This document shows, piece after piece, positions 1-8,529 of a stretch of DNA of 64,000 nt. Source of the DNA: Chryseobacterium tructae (GTDB lineage: Bacteria > Bacteroidota > Bacteroidia > Flavobacteriales > Weeksellaceae); assembly GCF_030409875.1 (NCBI RefSeq), contig NZ_JAUFQR010000001.1, positions 62,001 through 126,000 of the forward strand, in the 5' to 3' direction. Both the position numbers and the translations under genes were made by a program. Under the pieces are notes generated by a model, which saw only the letters and a program-made list of their open reading frames with translations, ran no database searches and was not told where the DNA came from. Numbering within the stretch: position 1 is the stretch's first letter; every line of letters begins with the position of its first letter.

Positions 1-46
1 TTCCATATTCAAAAATACTACTATTTTGGAATTAATATAAAATTAT

Positions 47-60
47 TAAACGATCGTTTA
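47..60. promoter_or_regulatory. Palindromic operator, likely TetR-family binding site
   Basis: A perfect 14-bp palindrome (TAAACGATCGTTTA) lies 45 bp upstream of the TetR-type gene, where its promoter should be. TetR-family dimers bind such palindromes, and adjacency suggests autoregulation. The site itself is seen; its binding partner is inferred. Confidence 0.55.
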
Positions 61-104
61 TAAATGTGTTAAAAATTTCTTAACTTTACTCAAAGTACAC
101 TCTT

Positions 105-734
105 ATGAAAAAAAAATTTACTGAAAAACAGATTCACATACTGGATATTGCAGAAGAATTAATTGCAAAGAAAGGGTACGAAGGAACTTCTGTAAGGGAT
201 ATTTGCTCCAAAGCGAATATCAATGTTGCCATGATCTCTTATTACTTCGGTTCCAAAGAGAAAATGATGTCTTATCTCTATCAGTACAGAGTATTGAAGA
301 CCAGAGAAAATTTTTCAGAATTTGCTGATACCATTAAAGAAGGAAAACCAGAAATGCAGATGCGTGAAATGATAAAATATATCGTTTCCCAGTTGTTCAA
401 ATATAATTATTTTCATGGGTTTGTTACCCAGGAACTCCGTCATACAGAGAATTTAAAAGACGAATTGCTGGATTTTTATCAGTTATTTGTAAAGAAATTG
501 GATGAAGTGATTAAAAAAGGAGTAGCCTCCGGAGTATTTACTTTTACTCCTAAGCCGGAAGATATTCTTACTATGATTATCGGTTCTACTTTATTTGTGA
601 TCCGGAATAAAAACTTTTATGAACTTTACGTACCCAGTAAAAACGAAGAAGCTTATGCAAAAGAAGCTGAAAAAAAAGTGAGAATGAATCTTTTATTAAG
701 TGTTTTTGCCATTTTAGGATACGCTGCAGACTAA
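105..734 (+). CDS. TetR/AcrR family transcriptional regulator
   Basis: Predicted one-component transcriptional repressor of 209 aa, a usual TetR-family length. The N-terminal 55 residues form the TetR DNA-binding domain: 'ILDIAEELIAKKGYEGTSV' followed by the helix-turn-helix 'RDICSKANINVAMISYYF' and the typical 'GSKEKMMSYL' tail. The remaining helical region would bind an unknown ligand and dimerise. The ATG at 105 gives a natural N-terminus (MKKKFTEKQ). A perfect palindrome at 47-60 just upstream is a likely operator, so the gene probably represses itself. Which other genes it controls cannot be told: the DNA to the left is outside the window, and bamD downstream has its own -7 box. Confidence 0.9.
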   Translation: MKKKFTEKQIHILDIAEELIAKKGYEGTSVRDICSKANINVAMISYYFGSKEKMMSYLYQYRVLKTRENFSEFADTIKEGKPEMQMREMIKYIVSQLFKYNYFHGFVTQELRHTENLKDELLDFYQLFVKKLDEVIKKGVASGVFTFTPKPEDILTMIIGSTLFVIRNKNFYELYVPSKNEEAYAKEAEKKVRMNLLLSVFAILGYAAD

Positions 735-781
735 AATTACGTTAAATATTCATAAAAAAAAATCTATTGACAAAAAAGTTA

Positions 782-789
782 TATTTTTG
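782..789 (+). promoter_or_regulatory. Promoter -7 box (TAnnTTTG) for bamD
   Basis: TATTTTTG matches the Bacteroidota -7 consensus TAnnTTTG and lies about 50 bp before the bamD start. No well-spaced -33 element is obvious. Confidence 0.5.
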
Positions 790-837
790 CAAATTAGTAA
801 ATCGGCTGTATAATCCGAAAACTGTTGAACTTTTTAT

Positions 838-1833
838 ATGAAAAAATATATTTTAGGTCTTTTTGCTGTAGCAGTGATCGCATCATGTGTTAGCCAGCAG
901 GAAAAAGCAATGAAGAGTGCTGATAAAGATTTTATCTTAAAAGCGGCTAATGAAAACTTCGCTAAGAAAAAGTGGAAAAATGCATTGGCTCTTTATGACA
1001 GACTTGCAAACCTTGTGGCAGGAACAGATGATTTTCCCAACGTAGGTTTCAATACAGCTTATGCAAACTACTATGACAAGAGTTATAAACTGGCAGGACA
1101 CCAGTTTAAAAACTTTGCTGTAAACTTTCCAAAAGATCCAAGAGCTGAAGAAGCTGCTTACATGTCGGCATTATGCTACTATGAAGGATCTATGGATTAC
1201 AACTTGGATCAGTCGAGTACAGAGCTAGCCATTAATGAGCTTCAGGATTTCCTGAACAATTATCCAAATTCGGAAAGATCTAAGAATATTACACAGCTTA
1301 TTGACGAGTTGTCTTATAAATTAGAATTTAAAGCGTACGAAAACGGAAGACAATACTTTAAAATGGGCGATTACAAAGCTGCGAATGTAGCATTGGAAAA
1401 CGTATTAGAAGACTTCCCAGGTACAAAGCTTCGTTCAAAAATTTATGATTATATCATGAAGTCTCGTTATGAATTGGCTGCAAAGTCTATTTATAGCCTT
1501 AAAGACGAGCGTATTGAAAGTGCTTTAACATACGTGAAAATGGTTGAAAAAGAACTTCCAAATACAGAATATTCTAAAACAGCAGCTGATCTAAGAGCAA
1601 AACTGGAGAAAGAGAAAGCACATTTTGTAGTGGTTAAAAAAGAAACGGAAGCAAGAATTGCAACTTTAACTGCCAGACAAAAGAAAGAGGCAGATAAGCT
1701 TGCCAATCAAAATAAAACAGAGCAACAAATCAAAGATCAGATTAGCAACGAAAAGCAGGCAAAGCAGATGCAGAGGGATAGTGCGGCACTTCAGACCCCT
1801 CCACCTGCAGCGACTTTCAAAATTAAAAGATAA
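838..1833 (+). CDS. bamD: Outer membrane protein assembly factor BamD
   Basis: Lipoprotein subunit of the BAM complex that folds beta-barrel proteins into the outer membrane. It has a lipoprotein signal peptide with a lipobox-like Cys ('VAVIASCVSQ', Cys at about residue 17). Tandem tetratricopeptide-like helices follow ('ALALYDRLANL', 'AAYMSALCYYEG', 'AINELQDFLNNYPNSERS'), the YfiO/BamD pattern. Residues after about 270 form a charged coiled coil rich in Lys, Glu and Gln, ending in a Pro-rich tail. The length (331 aa) is longer than E. coli BamD, as is normal for Bacteroidota. It is followed 42 bp later by the omega subunit gene, a common arrangement in this phylum. Confidence 0.92.
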   Translation: MKKYILGLFAVAVIASCVSQQEKAMKSADKDFILKAANENFAKKKWKNALALYDRLANLVAGTDDFPNVGFNTAYANYYDKSYKLAGHQFKNFAVNFPKDPRAEEAAYMSALCYYEGSMDYNLDQSSTELAINELQDFLNNYPNSERSKNITQLIDELSYKLEFKAYENGRQYFKMGDYKAANVALENVLEDFPGTKLRSKIYDYIMKSRYELAAKSIYSLKDERIESALTYVKMVEKELPNTEYSKTAADLRAKLEKEKAHFVVVKKETEARIATLTARQKKEADKLANQNKTEQQIKDQISNEKQAKQMQRDSAALQTPPPAATFKIKR

Positions 1834-1875
1834 TTCGTAAATTTGCCATCTTAAAATAAAAATAATTTTCTCAAA

Positions 1876-2199
1876 ATGAGTGTAAAAGATACAAAAGCAG
1901 AAGTAAATACTATTACTTACGACAAAGATAAGATTGAAGATAAAGTAGGTTCAATCTACGAAGCTATTGTTATCATGGGAAAGAGAGCAGAGCAAATCAA
2001 TGCGGAGATCCGTACGGAGCTTCACAACAAATTAGATGAATTTGCTGTTCACAATTCTACATTAGAAGAGGTTTTCGAAAACAGAGAACAGATTGAGATC
2101 TCTAAGCATTACGAAAAACTTCCAAAGCCAACTTCAATTGCGATTGAAGAATGGTTAAATGAAGACGTATATTTTAGAAAAACTGAAGAAAGAAAGTAA
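1876..2199 (+). CDS. rpoZ: DNA-directed RNA polymerase omega subunit (Bacteroidota type)
   Basis: Small (107 aa) protein of the RNA polymerase omega/RpoZ-like family found in Bacteroidota, which helps assemble and stabilise the core enzyme. The segment 'VGSIYEAIVIMGKRAEQIN' matches the omega pattern in which a short helix with K-R-A contacts the beta-prime subunit. The C-terminus is acidic. It lies between bamD and coaBC, the same neighbourhood as in many Flavobacteriia, and a hairpin terminator follows. The low-complexity short sequence makes this a context-supported call. Confidence 0.82.
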   Translation: MSVKDTKAEVNTITYDKDKIEDKVGSIYEAIVIMGKRAEQINAEIRTELHNKLDEFAVHNSTLEEVFENREQIEISKHYEKLPKPTSIAIEEWLNEDVYFRKTEERK

Positions 2200-2219
2200 T
2201 TTTCTGTCTTTTTTATAAA

Positions 2220-2263
2220 CAAAGGTCATAAAGGAATTAAGTTTCTTTTATGACCTTTGGTGT
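2220..2263 (+). terminator. Rho-independent-type hairpin after the omega gene
   Basis: A 13-bp perfect stem (2220-2232 with 2247-2259) with a 14-nt loop is followed by a T-rich stretch. It separates the bamD-omega unit from coaBC. Confidence 0.7.
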
Positions 2264-2322
2264 TTTAAACCCTGATTGTGGGAAAAAATAAGTATTTTAG
2301 TATTCCAAAAAATTAAAGCTAA

Positions 2323-3528
2323 ATGAGTGTTTCCGGTAAAAAGATCCTTATTGCCGTTTCTGGAGGAATTGCAGCCTATAAAGTTCACTTTCTGATAAGA
2401 GACTTTATAAAAAAAGGAGCCGAAGTACAGGTAATAATGACCCCAGATGCAGAACATTTTGTAACTAAATTAAGCTTAGCTACATTATCGAAGAAACCTG
2501 TTTATTCCGATTTCTACGGAGATAATGGAACATGGAATAGCCACGTGGAAATGGCTTTATGGGCAGATGTGATGATCTTAGCTCCATGTACAGCCAATAC
2601 TTTGTCTAAAATGATGCATGGAATGTGTGATAATCTTGTGATTGCAACATATATGTCTGCAAAATGTCCGGTATTTATTGCTCCGGCAATGGATTTGGAC
2701 ATGTATGCACATCCTTCCACGAAAAAAAATCTAGAACTGGCAGAAAGTTTCGGACATATTGTTATTCCTGCTGAAGACGGAGAACTGGCAAGTGGTTTAA
2801 TTGGACAAGGAAGAATGTCTGAACCAACAACCATTTTCAATACTGTTGAAAGCCATTTTTTAAACTATTCTATTGAAAAAAGCCTTGAAGGTAAAACCGT
2901 TTTAATTACTGCGGGGCCTACTTATGAGGCTATTGATCCGGTAAGATTCATAGGAAATCATTCTTCAGGAAAAATGGGATTCTCTTTGGCGGAAGAAGCA
3001 TCTAAAAGAGGAGCAAAAGTGATTCTGATTTCAGGACCCAGTACACAAACCCTTCAGGACAAAACTATAGAACTGCATAAAGTTACTTCGGCAAAAGAAA
3101 TGCTGGCTAAAGTATTTGAATTCTATGACGGGATAGACATTGGAATTGCAAGTGCTGCAGTAGCCGATTATGCACCCAAAGATATCGCTAAGGAAAAGAT
3201 CAAGAAAAATGATGATAATCTTACCATTGAATTGGTGAAAAATCCTGATATTCTTAAAACAATGGGCGAAAAGAAAACCCATCAGTTTCTGGTAGGATTT
3301 GCTTTGGAAACTCAGAATGAAGAAGAAAATGCCAAAGGAAAACTAGAAAAGAAGAACCTTGATATGATTGTTTTAAATTCTTTACGCGACGAAGGAGCAG
3401 GGTTTAAAAATGATACCAATAAGATCAGAATATTCACCAAAACAGAGAAAAAAGAATTTGACCTGAAGTCGAAGGGAGAAGTAGCAAAAGATATTCTCAA
3501 CTTTGTTGAATCTCAGCTTTTAAAATAA
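2323..3528 (+). CDS. coaBC: Bifunctional phosphopantothenoylcysteine decarboxylase / phosphopantothenate-cysteine ligase
   Basis: Cytosolic enzyme for two coenzyme A steps: it joins 4'-phosphopantothenate to cysteine (CoaB) and decarboxylates the product to 4'-phosphopantetheine (CoaC). The N-terminal flavoprotein domain (about residues 1-180) shows 'AVSGGIAAYK', the catalytic His region 'WNSHVEMALWAD', and 'IAPAMDLDMY'. The C-terminal CoaB domain begins near residue 188 with 'VLITAGPTYEAIDPVRFIGN' and contains 'SSGKMG'. At 401 aa it is full length. The start ATG gives the expected MSVSGKKILIAVSGG N-terminus. The PorD gene follows 123 bp downstream. Confidence 0.97.
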   Translation: MSVSGKKILIAVSGGIAAYKVHFLIRDFIKKGAEVQVIMTPDAEHFVTKLSLATLSKKPVYSDFYGDNGTWNSHVEMALWADVMILAPCTANTLSKMMHGMCDNLVIATYMSAKCPVFIAPAMDLDMYAHPSTKKNLELAESFGHIVIPAEDGELASGLIGQGRMSEPTTIFNTVESHFLNYSIEKSLEGKTVLITAGPTYEAIDPVRFIGNHSSGKMGFSLAEEASKRGAKVILISGPSTQTLQDKTIELHKVTSAKEMLAKVFEFYDGIDIGIASAAVADYAPKDIAKEKIKKNDDNLTIELVKNPDILKTMGEKKTHQFLVGFALETQNEEENAKGKLEKKNLDMIVLNSLRDEGAGFKNDTNKIRIFTKTEKKEFDLKSKGEVAKDILNFVESQLLK

Positions 3529-3651
3529 TTTTAATAAATTTCCGTTCTCAATTTTTAATAGACAATGAAATCGTCAGAACTTACAAAGGCAATATCTATG
3601 GGGGATAGTACGATTACATATGACATTTAAAAGAACAATAAGTATCTCCAT

Positions 3652-4557
3652 ATGAAAAAAATTATAAGTTTATTTTTTCTATTTTTTATATGTAATCTTG
3701 GTTTTTCCCAGGAGCTGTTGGCCAACGTTGTGGTAAACTCTCAAAATATAGGCGGAAGTAACAAACAAGCTTTTAAAGCATTGGAAAAAAGTCTTAGAGA
3801 CTTTATCAACAACACCAGCTGGACAGGTAAGAAATTACAGAATTTTGAAAAGATCAAATGTAATTTTTCCATTGTCATTGCCGAAAGAGATGTAAACAAA
3901 TTCAAAGGAAATATTATAGTACAGGCAGTGCGTCCGGTATATAACACAACTTATGAATCTCCTTTGCTGAACTTTCAGGATCAAAGATTTGCCTTTGAGT
4001 ATATTGAGAACGAAAACCTTATTTTCAATGAAAGACAGTTCTCGGGAAAAAATCTTACGGATGTAATCAGTTTCTATATTTATCTTATTCTGGGCTATGA
4101 TGGAGACAGCTACCAGTCTATGGGCGGAACCCAATGGTTTTCAAAAGCTCAGCAGATTGCCCAAAACTCACAAAACAGAAACTATGAAGGTTGGAATACC
4201 ATTAATGAACCAAGGAGTCGTACGATATTAATCAATGAAATTCTGAATCCTAACTGGAGCCAGTTGAGATCTACCATATACACATATCATAGATCTGGAA
4301 TGGATAACCTGTTCAATCAGGATCAAATCCCAGGCAAGAAAGTAATTTTTGATGCTTTGATGCAACTTAAAATGTATGAAAATACATTTCAGCAAGGAAC
4401 TTTCTTTAATCTTTTTATGGATACTAAGAGTGATGAAATCTTCAATATTTTCAATTCAGGAAGTAATGGCGGGCTTATCCTTAATGATCTGAAACAGAAT
4501 ATGATGATTCTTGCACCGAAATACAGCGAGAACAAATGGAGTAAATGGAAGAGCTAA
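3652..4557 (+). CDS. porD: DUF4835 family protein, type IX secretion-associated (PorD)
   Basis: Exported protein of 301 aa with a clear signal peptide ('FFLFFICNLGFSQE', cleavage near residue 19). The remainder matches the DUF4835 pattern ('ANVVVNSQNIGG', 'YVYNTTYESP'-like region 'RPVYNTTYESPLLNFQDQRF', 'FYIYLILGYDGDSY'). The family is annotated in Bacteroidota as PorD, a periplasmic component linked to type IX secretion; its exact role is unclear. Position between coaBC and recN is typical. Several T9SS-type cargo proteins lie elsewhere in the window. The 3' end overlaps the SMI1-like gene by 13 nt. Confidence 0.82.
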   Translation: MKKIISLFFLFFICNLGFSQELLANVVVNSQNIGGSNKQAFKALEKSLRDFINNTSWTGKKLQNFEKIKCNFSIVIAERDVNKFKGNIIVQAVRPVYNTTYESPLLNFQDQRFAFEYIENENLIFNERQFSGKNLTDVISFYIYLILGYDGDSYQSMGGTQWFSKAQQIAQNSQNRNYEGWNTINEPRSRTILINEILNPNWSQLRSTIYTYHRSGMDNLFNQDQIPGKKVIFDALMQLKMYENTFQQGTFFNLFMDTKSDEIFNIFNSGSNGGLILNDLKQNMMILAPKYSENKWSKWKS

Positions 4558-5078
4558 AGGTTGATAAGAGAAAAATTGAGCTGATTATTGATAAGACCCT
4601 CAATTTTTGGATAGAGCATAAACTCAACCAACTGCCTTCTGATATAGAAGATAAAATGCTTGCTCCGGTTCAGCCTGATGAAGAATGGAAGTTTTGGATT
4701 CCTGTTAAGAGTACCGTTACTGATACTGAACTTCAGGAGCTGGAAAAAGAAACCGGGTTTGTTTTTCCTGATGATTTTAAAATATTCCTGAAACACAAAC
4801 ATTTTTATGAACTTCAGATCTCAGAAGTTTCCTTTTGCTCACATCCTCTGAGCACATGGAGAGCCTGTTTGCGTGAAATGATGTTTGATACGTATCCAAG
4901 AGAATTCCTTTTTGATAAAGGATATGTACCCTTTGCCATATACAGTGATTGGGGATTATTGTGTTTTGATACTCATCGTAATAATGCTATTGTTCGTTGG
5001 GATCATGAAGATGTGGATACTTTTGAGTATCAATACAAAAACTTTTATGAGCTATTGACTGAAATTTCAAAAGGATAG
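4545..5078 (+). CDS. SMI1/KNR4 family protein
   Basis: A 177-aa cytosolic protein with the SMI1/KNR4 (SUKH) fold signature: 'VTDTELQELEKETGFVFPDDFKIFLKHKH' contains the typical 'LE...G..LP.D...FL...' pattern, and 'SDWGLLCFDTHRNNAIVRWDHED' resembles the 'GD..CLD' strand. SUKH proteins are often immunity proteins against contact-dependent or secreted toxins but also occur alone. No toxin gene is seen nearby. The ATG overlaps the end of porD by 13 nt, suggesting translational coupling. The gene sits between porD and recN, which are often direct neighbours in related genomes, so it may be a later insertion. Confidence 0.8.
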   Translation: MEELKVDKRKIELIIDKTLNFWIEHKLNQLPSDIEDKMLAPVQPDEEWKFWIPVKSTVTDTELQELEKETGFVFPDDFKIFLKHKHFYELQISEVSFCSHPLSTWRACLREMMFDTYPREFLFDKGYVPFAIYSDWGLLCFDTHRNNAIVRWDHEDVDTFEYQYKNFYELLTEISKG

Positions 5079-5174
5079 TGCTCTATATTTAATCGCTCTC
5101 TTTCATTTCTGTTTTCATTAAAAAAACTTATTTTTACAATCAATATTAATATCTGATAAAAACGCGGATCATTC

Positions 5175-6824
5175 ATGCTTTCAAGAATTTACATTAAGAA
5201 TTTTGCCCTGATCGATACCCTTGATGTATCGTTAAATAACGGTCTTCAGGTAATTACCGGAGAAACAGGAGCAGGAAAATCCATTATCTTGGGTGCATTG
5301 CGTCTTATCCTGGGAGAAAGAGCCGATGTAAAATCAATCTCAAAAACAGAAGAAAAAAGTGTTGTCGAAACTGAGTTTGCATTGAACAACCAATTCAAGA
5401 AATTTTTCATTGAAAACGATCTTGATTATGAATTGCAGACCATTATCAGAAGAGAAATATTGCCATCAGGGAAATCGCGAGCATTTATCAATGATGTTCC
5501 GGTAACCTTGGATATTCTCAGAGAGCTTTCCTCTCAGTTAATTGATATTCATTCCCAATTTGAAACGTCTAACCTTTTTACTTCAGAATATCAGTTCAAA
5601 ATTATTGATGGGCTTTCTGAAAATAAAAAGATCATCGAAGATTATCAGCAGGAATTTTCGGAATTTCAAAACCTGAAAATATTACTTAAAAAGTTTAAAA
5701 CACAACTTTCAGAAGCCAATAAAGAAAGTGACTATAAAGAATTCTTACTCAACGAACTTGAAGAATTAAAACTGGATGATGTAGATTACGAAGATATTCA
5801 GAACCAATTATCCATTCAGGAAAATGCAGGAATGATCTCAGAAAATGTAGGCCAGATCCTGTCCAGGTTTCATCAGGAAGAAATTGGAATCCTTTCATTC
5901 TTTAATGAGGCAAAAGCTAAACTTTCCAGAATTGCTGGTATTTCCACCAGTTTTGCAGAACTTGATCAAAGACTTGAAATTTCTTTTGTAGAGTTAAAGG
6001 ATATTATTTCTGAATTAGAACATGAATCCGAGAAATTGGAGATCAATCCTGAAAATCTTCTTGTTCTTACTGAGTTGAATAATAAAATTAATGCTTTATT
6101 CCTTAAGCATAATGTTTCAGATCTTCCTGAGCTGATTGAGATCAGAAATGAATTGGCTGGTGATCAGAAAGGAGCTTCAGAGCTTGAATCACAAATTATT
6201 GAAACTGAAGATAATATTTCTAAAAAAGAAAAATCGCTTCAGACTCTTGCAGAAAAGCTTTCTAAAAACAGAAAAAAGAATGTTCCTGTTTTCATCAAAA
6301 AAGCAGAAGGACTTTTGAAAAAGCTAGGTCTTGAAAAAGCCAGAGTAGATATAGAATTAGCAGATACAGAAGAATTTAATCAATTTGGAAAAGAAAGTAT
6401 TCAGCTTTTATTCCAGGCCAATTCAGGATTTCCTTTGAAACCTATTCAGACAGCCATTTCCGGAGGGGAAAGATCAAGGGTAATGTTGGCGGTAAAAAAG
6501 ATTATTGCAGAAAGTGACGAATTACCAACATTAATTTTAGACGAAATTGATACCGGAGTTTCAGGAAAAGTAGCCGAAGAAATCGGAAACCTTATGCGTG
6601 AGATGTCCGAAGATATGCAGCTTATTGTTATTTCTCACCTGGCGCAGGTTGCCGCTAAAGGAAACGATAATTATAAAGTGGTAAAACAGGACATTGCAGG
6701 GAAAACACAATCCACTATCATTCCTTTAAGTGATGAAGAGAAGCTGAATGAAATTGCTCAGTTACTTTCAGGAAGTAAGATTACTGAAGCAGCATTGGCT
6801 CAGGCAAAAGAACTTATTGGTTAA
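5175..6824 (+). CDS. recN: DNA repair protein RecN
   Basis: SMC-like ATPase that acts in double-strand break repair. The N-terminus carries Walker A 'GETGAGKS' (residues 29-36). A long coiled-coil region with many Glu/Lys fills the middle. The C-terminal ATPase half has the ABC signature 'AISGGERSRVMLAVK', Walker B 'PTLILDEIDTGVSGKVAEEI', and 'LIVISHLAQVAAKGNDNYKV', all diagnostic for RecN. At 549 aa it is full length. Start ATG at 5175 gives MLSRIYIKNFALIDTLDV, the family's conserved N-terminus. It ends before a bidirectional terminator shared with fumC. Confidence 0.97.
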   Translation: MLSRIYIKNFALIDTLDVSLNNGLQVITGETGAGKSIILGALRLILGERADVKSISKTEEKSVVETEFALNNQFKKFFIENDLDYELQTIIRREILPSGKSRAFINDVPVTLDILRELSSQLIDIHSQFETSNLFTSEYQFKIIDGLSENKKIIEDYQQEFSEFQNLKILLKKFKTQLSEANKESDYKEFLLNELEELKLDDVDYEDIQNQLSIQENAGMISENVGQILSRFHQEEIGILSFFNEAKAKLSRIAGISTSFAELDQRLEISFVELKDIISELEHESEKLEINPENLLVLTELNNKINALFLKHNVSDLPELIEIRNELAGDQKGASELESQIIETEDNISKKEKSLQTLAEKLSKNRKKNVPVFIKKAEGLLKKLGLEKARVDIELADTEEFNQFGKESIQLLFQANSGFPLKPIQTAISGGERSRVMLAVKKIIAESDELPTLILDEIDTGVSGKVAEEIGNLMREMSEDMQLIVISHLAQVAAKGNDNYKVVKQDIAGKTQSTIIPLSDEEKLNEIAQLLSGSKITEAALAQAKELIG

Positions 6825-6881
6825 ATTGTAAGCCCTTGTACTATTATTAAAACTCCTCTTTATGGAGAGAATAAAAAATAT

Positions 6882-6914
6882 AAAAAGCCTCAGAACAATT
6901 CCGAGGCTTTTTGC
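6882..6914. terminator. Bidirectional terminator between recN and fumC
   Basis: The stem AAAAAGCCTC / GAGGCTTTTT (6882-6891 with 6903-6912) carries an A tract on one side and a T tract on the other, so it can serve both convergent genes. Confidence 0.85.
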
Positions 6915-6934
6915 ATTTATCTATGTTTCTAAAA

Positions 6935-8328
6935 TTATTTCAGGCTACCAACCATATCTTCAGGCTTTACCCATTCGTCAAATTGTTCTGCAGTTAATAA
7001 ACCAAGATTAACAGCTTCCTCTTTTAACGTTGTTCCATTTTTATGAGCTGTTTTGGCAATTTTTGCTGCATTTTCATATCCGATATGAGTATTTAAAGCA
7101 GTTACGAGCATTAAAGATTTATCTACAAGCTCTTTGATTCGCTCGTGATTCGGTTCAATACCTACAGCACAATGGTCATTGAATGAAATACATGCATCCG
7201 CGATAAGCTGTGCAGATTGCAGGAAGTTATACGCCATTACCGGTTTGAAACGTTCAGTTCATAATTACCCTGAGTTCCTGCAAATGAAATGGTAGTGTCA
7301 TTTCCTAGAACCTGAGCACAAACCATTGTCATCGCTTCATTTTGAGTAGGATTTACCTTTCCGGGCATGATAGAAGATCCGGGTTCATTTTCTGGAATAT
7401 GAATTTCCCCGATTCCGGAACGAGGGCCGGAAGCCAGTAATCTTATATCCTGAGCAATTTTGTATAGTGAAACAGCAAGTTGCTTTAATGCGCCATGGCT
7501 TTCAACAATGGCATCGTGTGCAGCCAGTGCTTCAAATTTATTTTCAGCCGTGATCAATGGATGATTGGTAAATTTCGCAATATATTCAGCTACCTTTACA
7601 TCATAACCTACCGGAGTATTCAGCCCTGTTCCTACTGCTGTTCCTCCTAAAGCCAGTTCAGAAAGGTGAGGTAAAGTGTTTTTTAAAGCTCTTAATCCAA
7701 ATTCCAGTTGGGCAACATAGCCTGAGAATTCCTGTCCTAGTGTAAGTGGTGTAGCATCCATCAGGTGAGTTCTTCCGATTTTTACTACATCCTTGAATGC
7801 ATTGGCTTTTTCAGCAAGGGTATTTTTTAATTTTTCAACAGCAGGAATGGTTACTTCCACTACTTTTTTATAGGCTGCAATATGCATGGCAGTAGGGTAA
7901 GTATCGTTGGATGATTGTGATTTATTCACGTCATCATTCGGGTGAATTTCAGATTTTTCGCCCAGAGTTCCACCGTTATTAACGTGTGCACGGTTGGATA
8001 CTACTTCATTGACATTCATGTTCGATTGGGTTCCGGAACCGGTCTGCCAGATGACCAAAGGGAATTGATCATTGAGTTTCCCTTCAAGAATTTCATCACA
8101 AACTTTTGCGATCATATCTCTTTTTTCAGAGGAAAGAACTCCTAAATCAGCATTGGTATAGGCTGCAGCCTTCTTTAAATACGCAAAAGCCTCAATGATT
8201 TCGTGGGGCATAGATCCTTCAGGGCCGATTTTGAAATTATTTCTGGAACGTTCTGTTTGTGCACCCCAAAGTTTATCTGCAGGTACCTGCACTTCTCCCA
8301 TGGTGTCTTTTTCTATTCTGTAATTCAT
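6935..8328 (-). CDS. fumC: Class II fumarate hydratase FumC (frameshift at ~7248)
   Basis: TCA-cycle enzyme converting fumarate and water to L-malate without an iron-sulfur cluster. Visible motifs include '[14 protein letters not shown]', '[19 protein letters not shown]', and the fumarase/aspartase signature '[11 protein letters not shown]'. The reading frame breaks after 'NYELNV' because one base is missing in the AAA run at 7248-7250 (plus strand). Adding it restores '[20 protein letters not shown]' and a 464-aa protein, normal for FumC. The end is the usual '[19 protein letters not shown]'. The break is most likely a sequencing error, as for ten other genes here. Divergently paired with a class I fumarase. 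Confidence 0.95.
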
Positions 8329-8503
8329 TGTCGTTGAAATTTTATAGTCTATTTTTTATTCTGAACCCTACATTTTTGTCTTTTGAGGATTCATTATTTG
8401 GTTAGTATAAAGTTACTTATAAACTCAGAAACACGCAATTTATAATCATTATAAATATCAATTTTAATGACTGATTTTACTCATCTTTTTTTAATGGAAG
8501 CCG

Positions 8504-8511
8504 TATTTTTG
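8504..8511 (+). promoter_or_regulatory. Promoter -7 box for the class I fumarase
   Basis: TATTTTTG fits TAnnTTTG and lies about 19 bp before the start codon at 8530, giving a very short leader. Confidence 0.5.
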
Positions 8512-8529
8512 TACAAACAAAAAAATTGA

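Noticed and set aside
3565..3630. A 21-codon ORF between coaBC and porD
   Set aside because: It has an ATG and a normal composition, but no motif, promoter or terminator of its own supports it.
7237..8328. fumC as a genuine pseudogene
   Set aside because: One missing base restores a full FumC, and ten other genes show the same kind of break. True loss of all of them, lon and folD included, is not credible.
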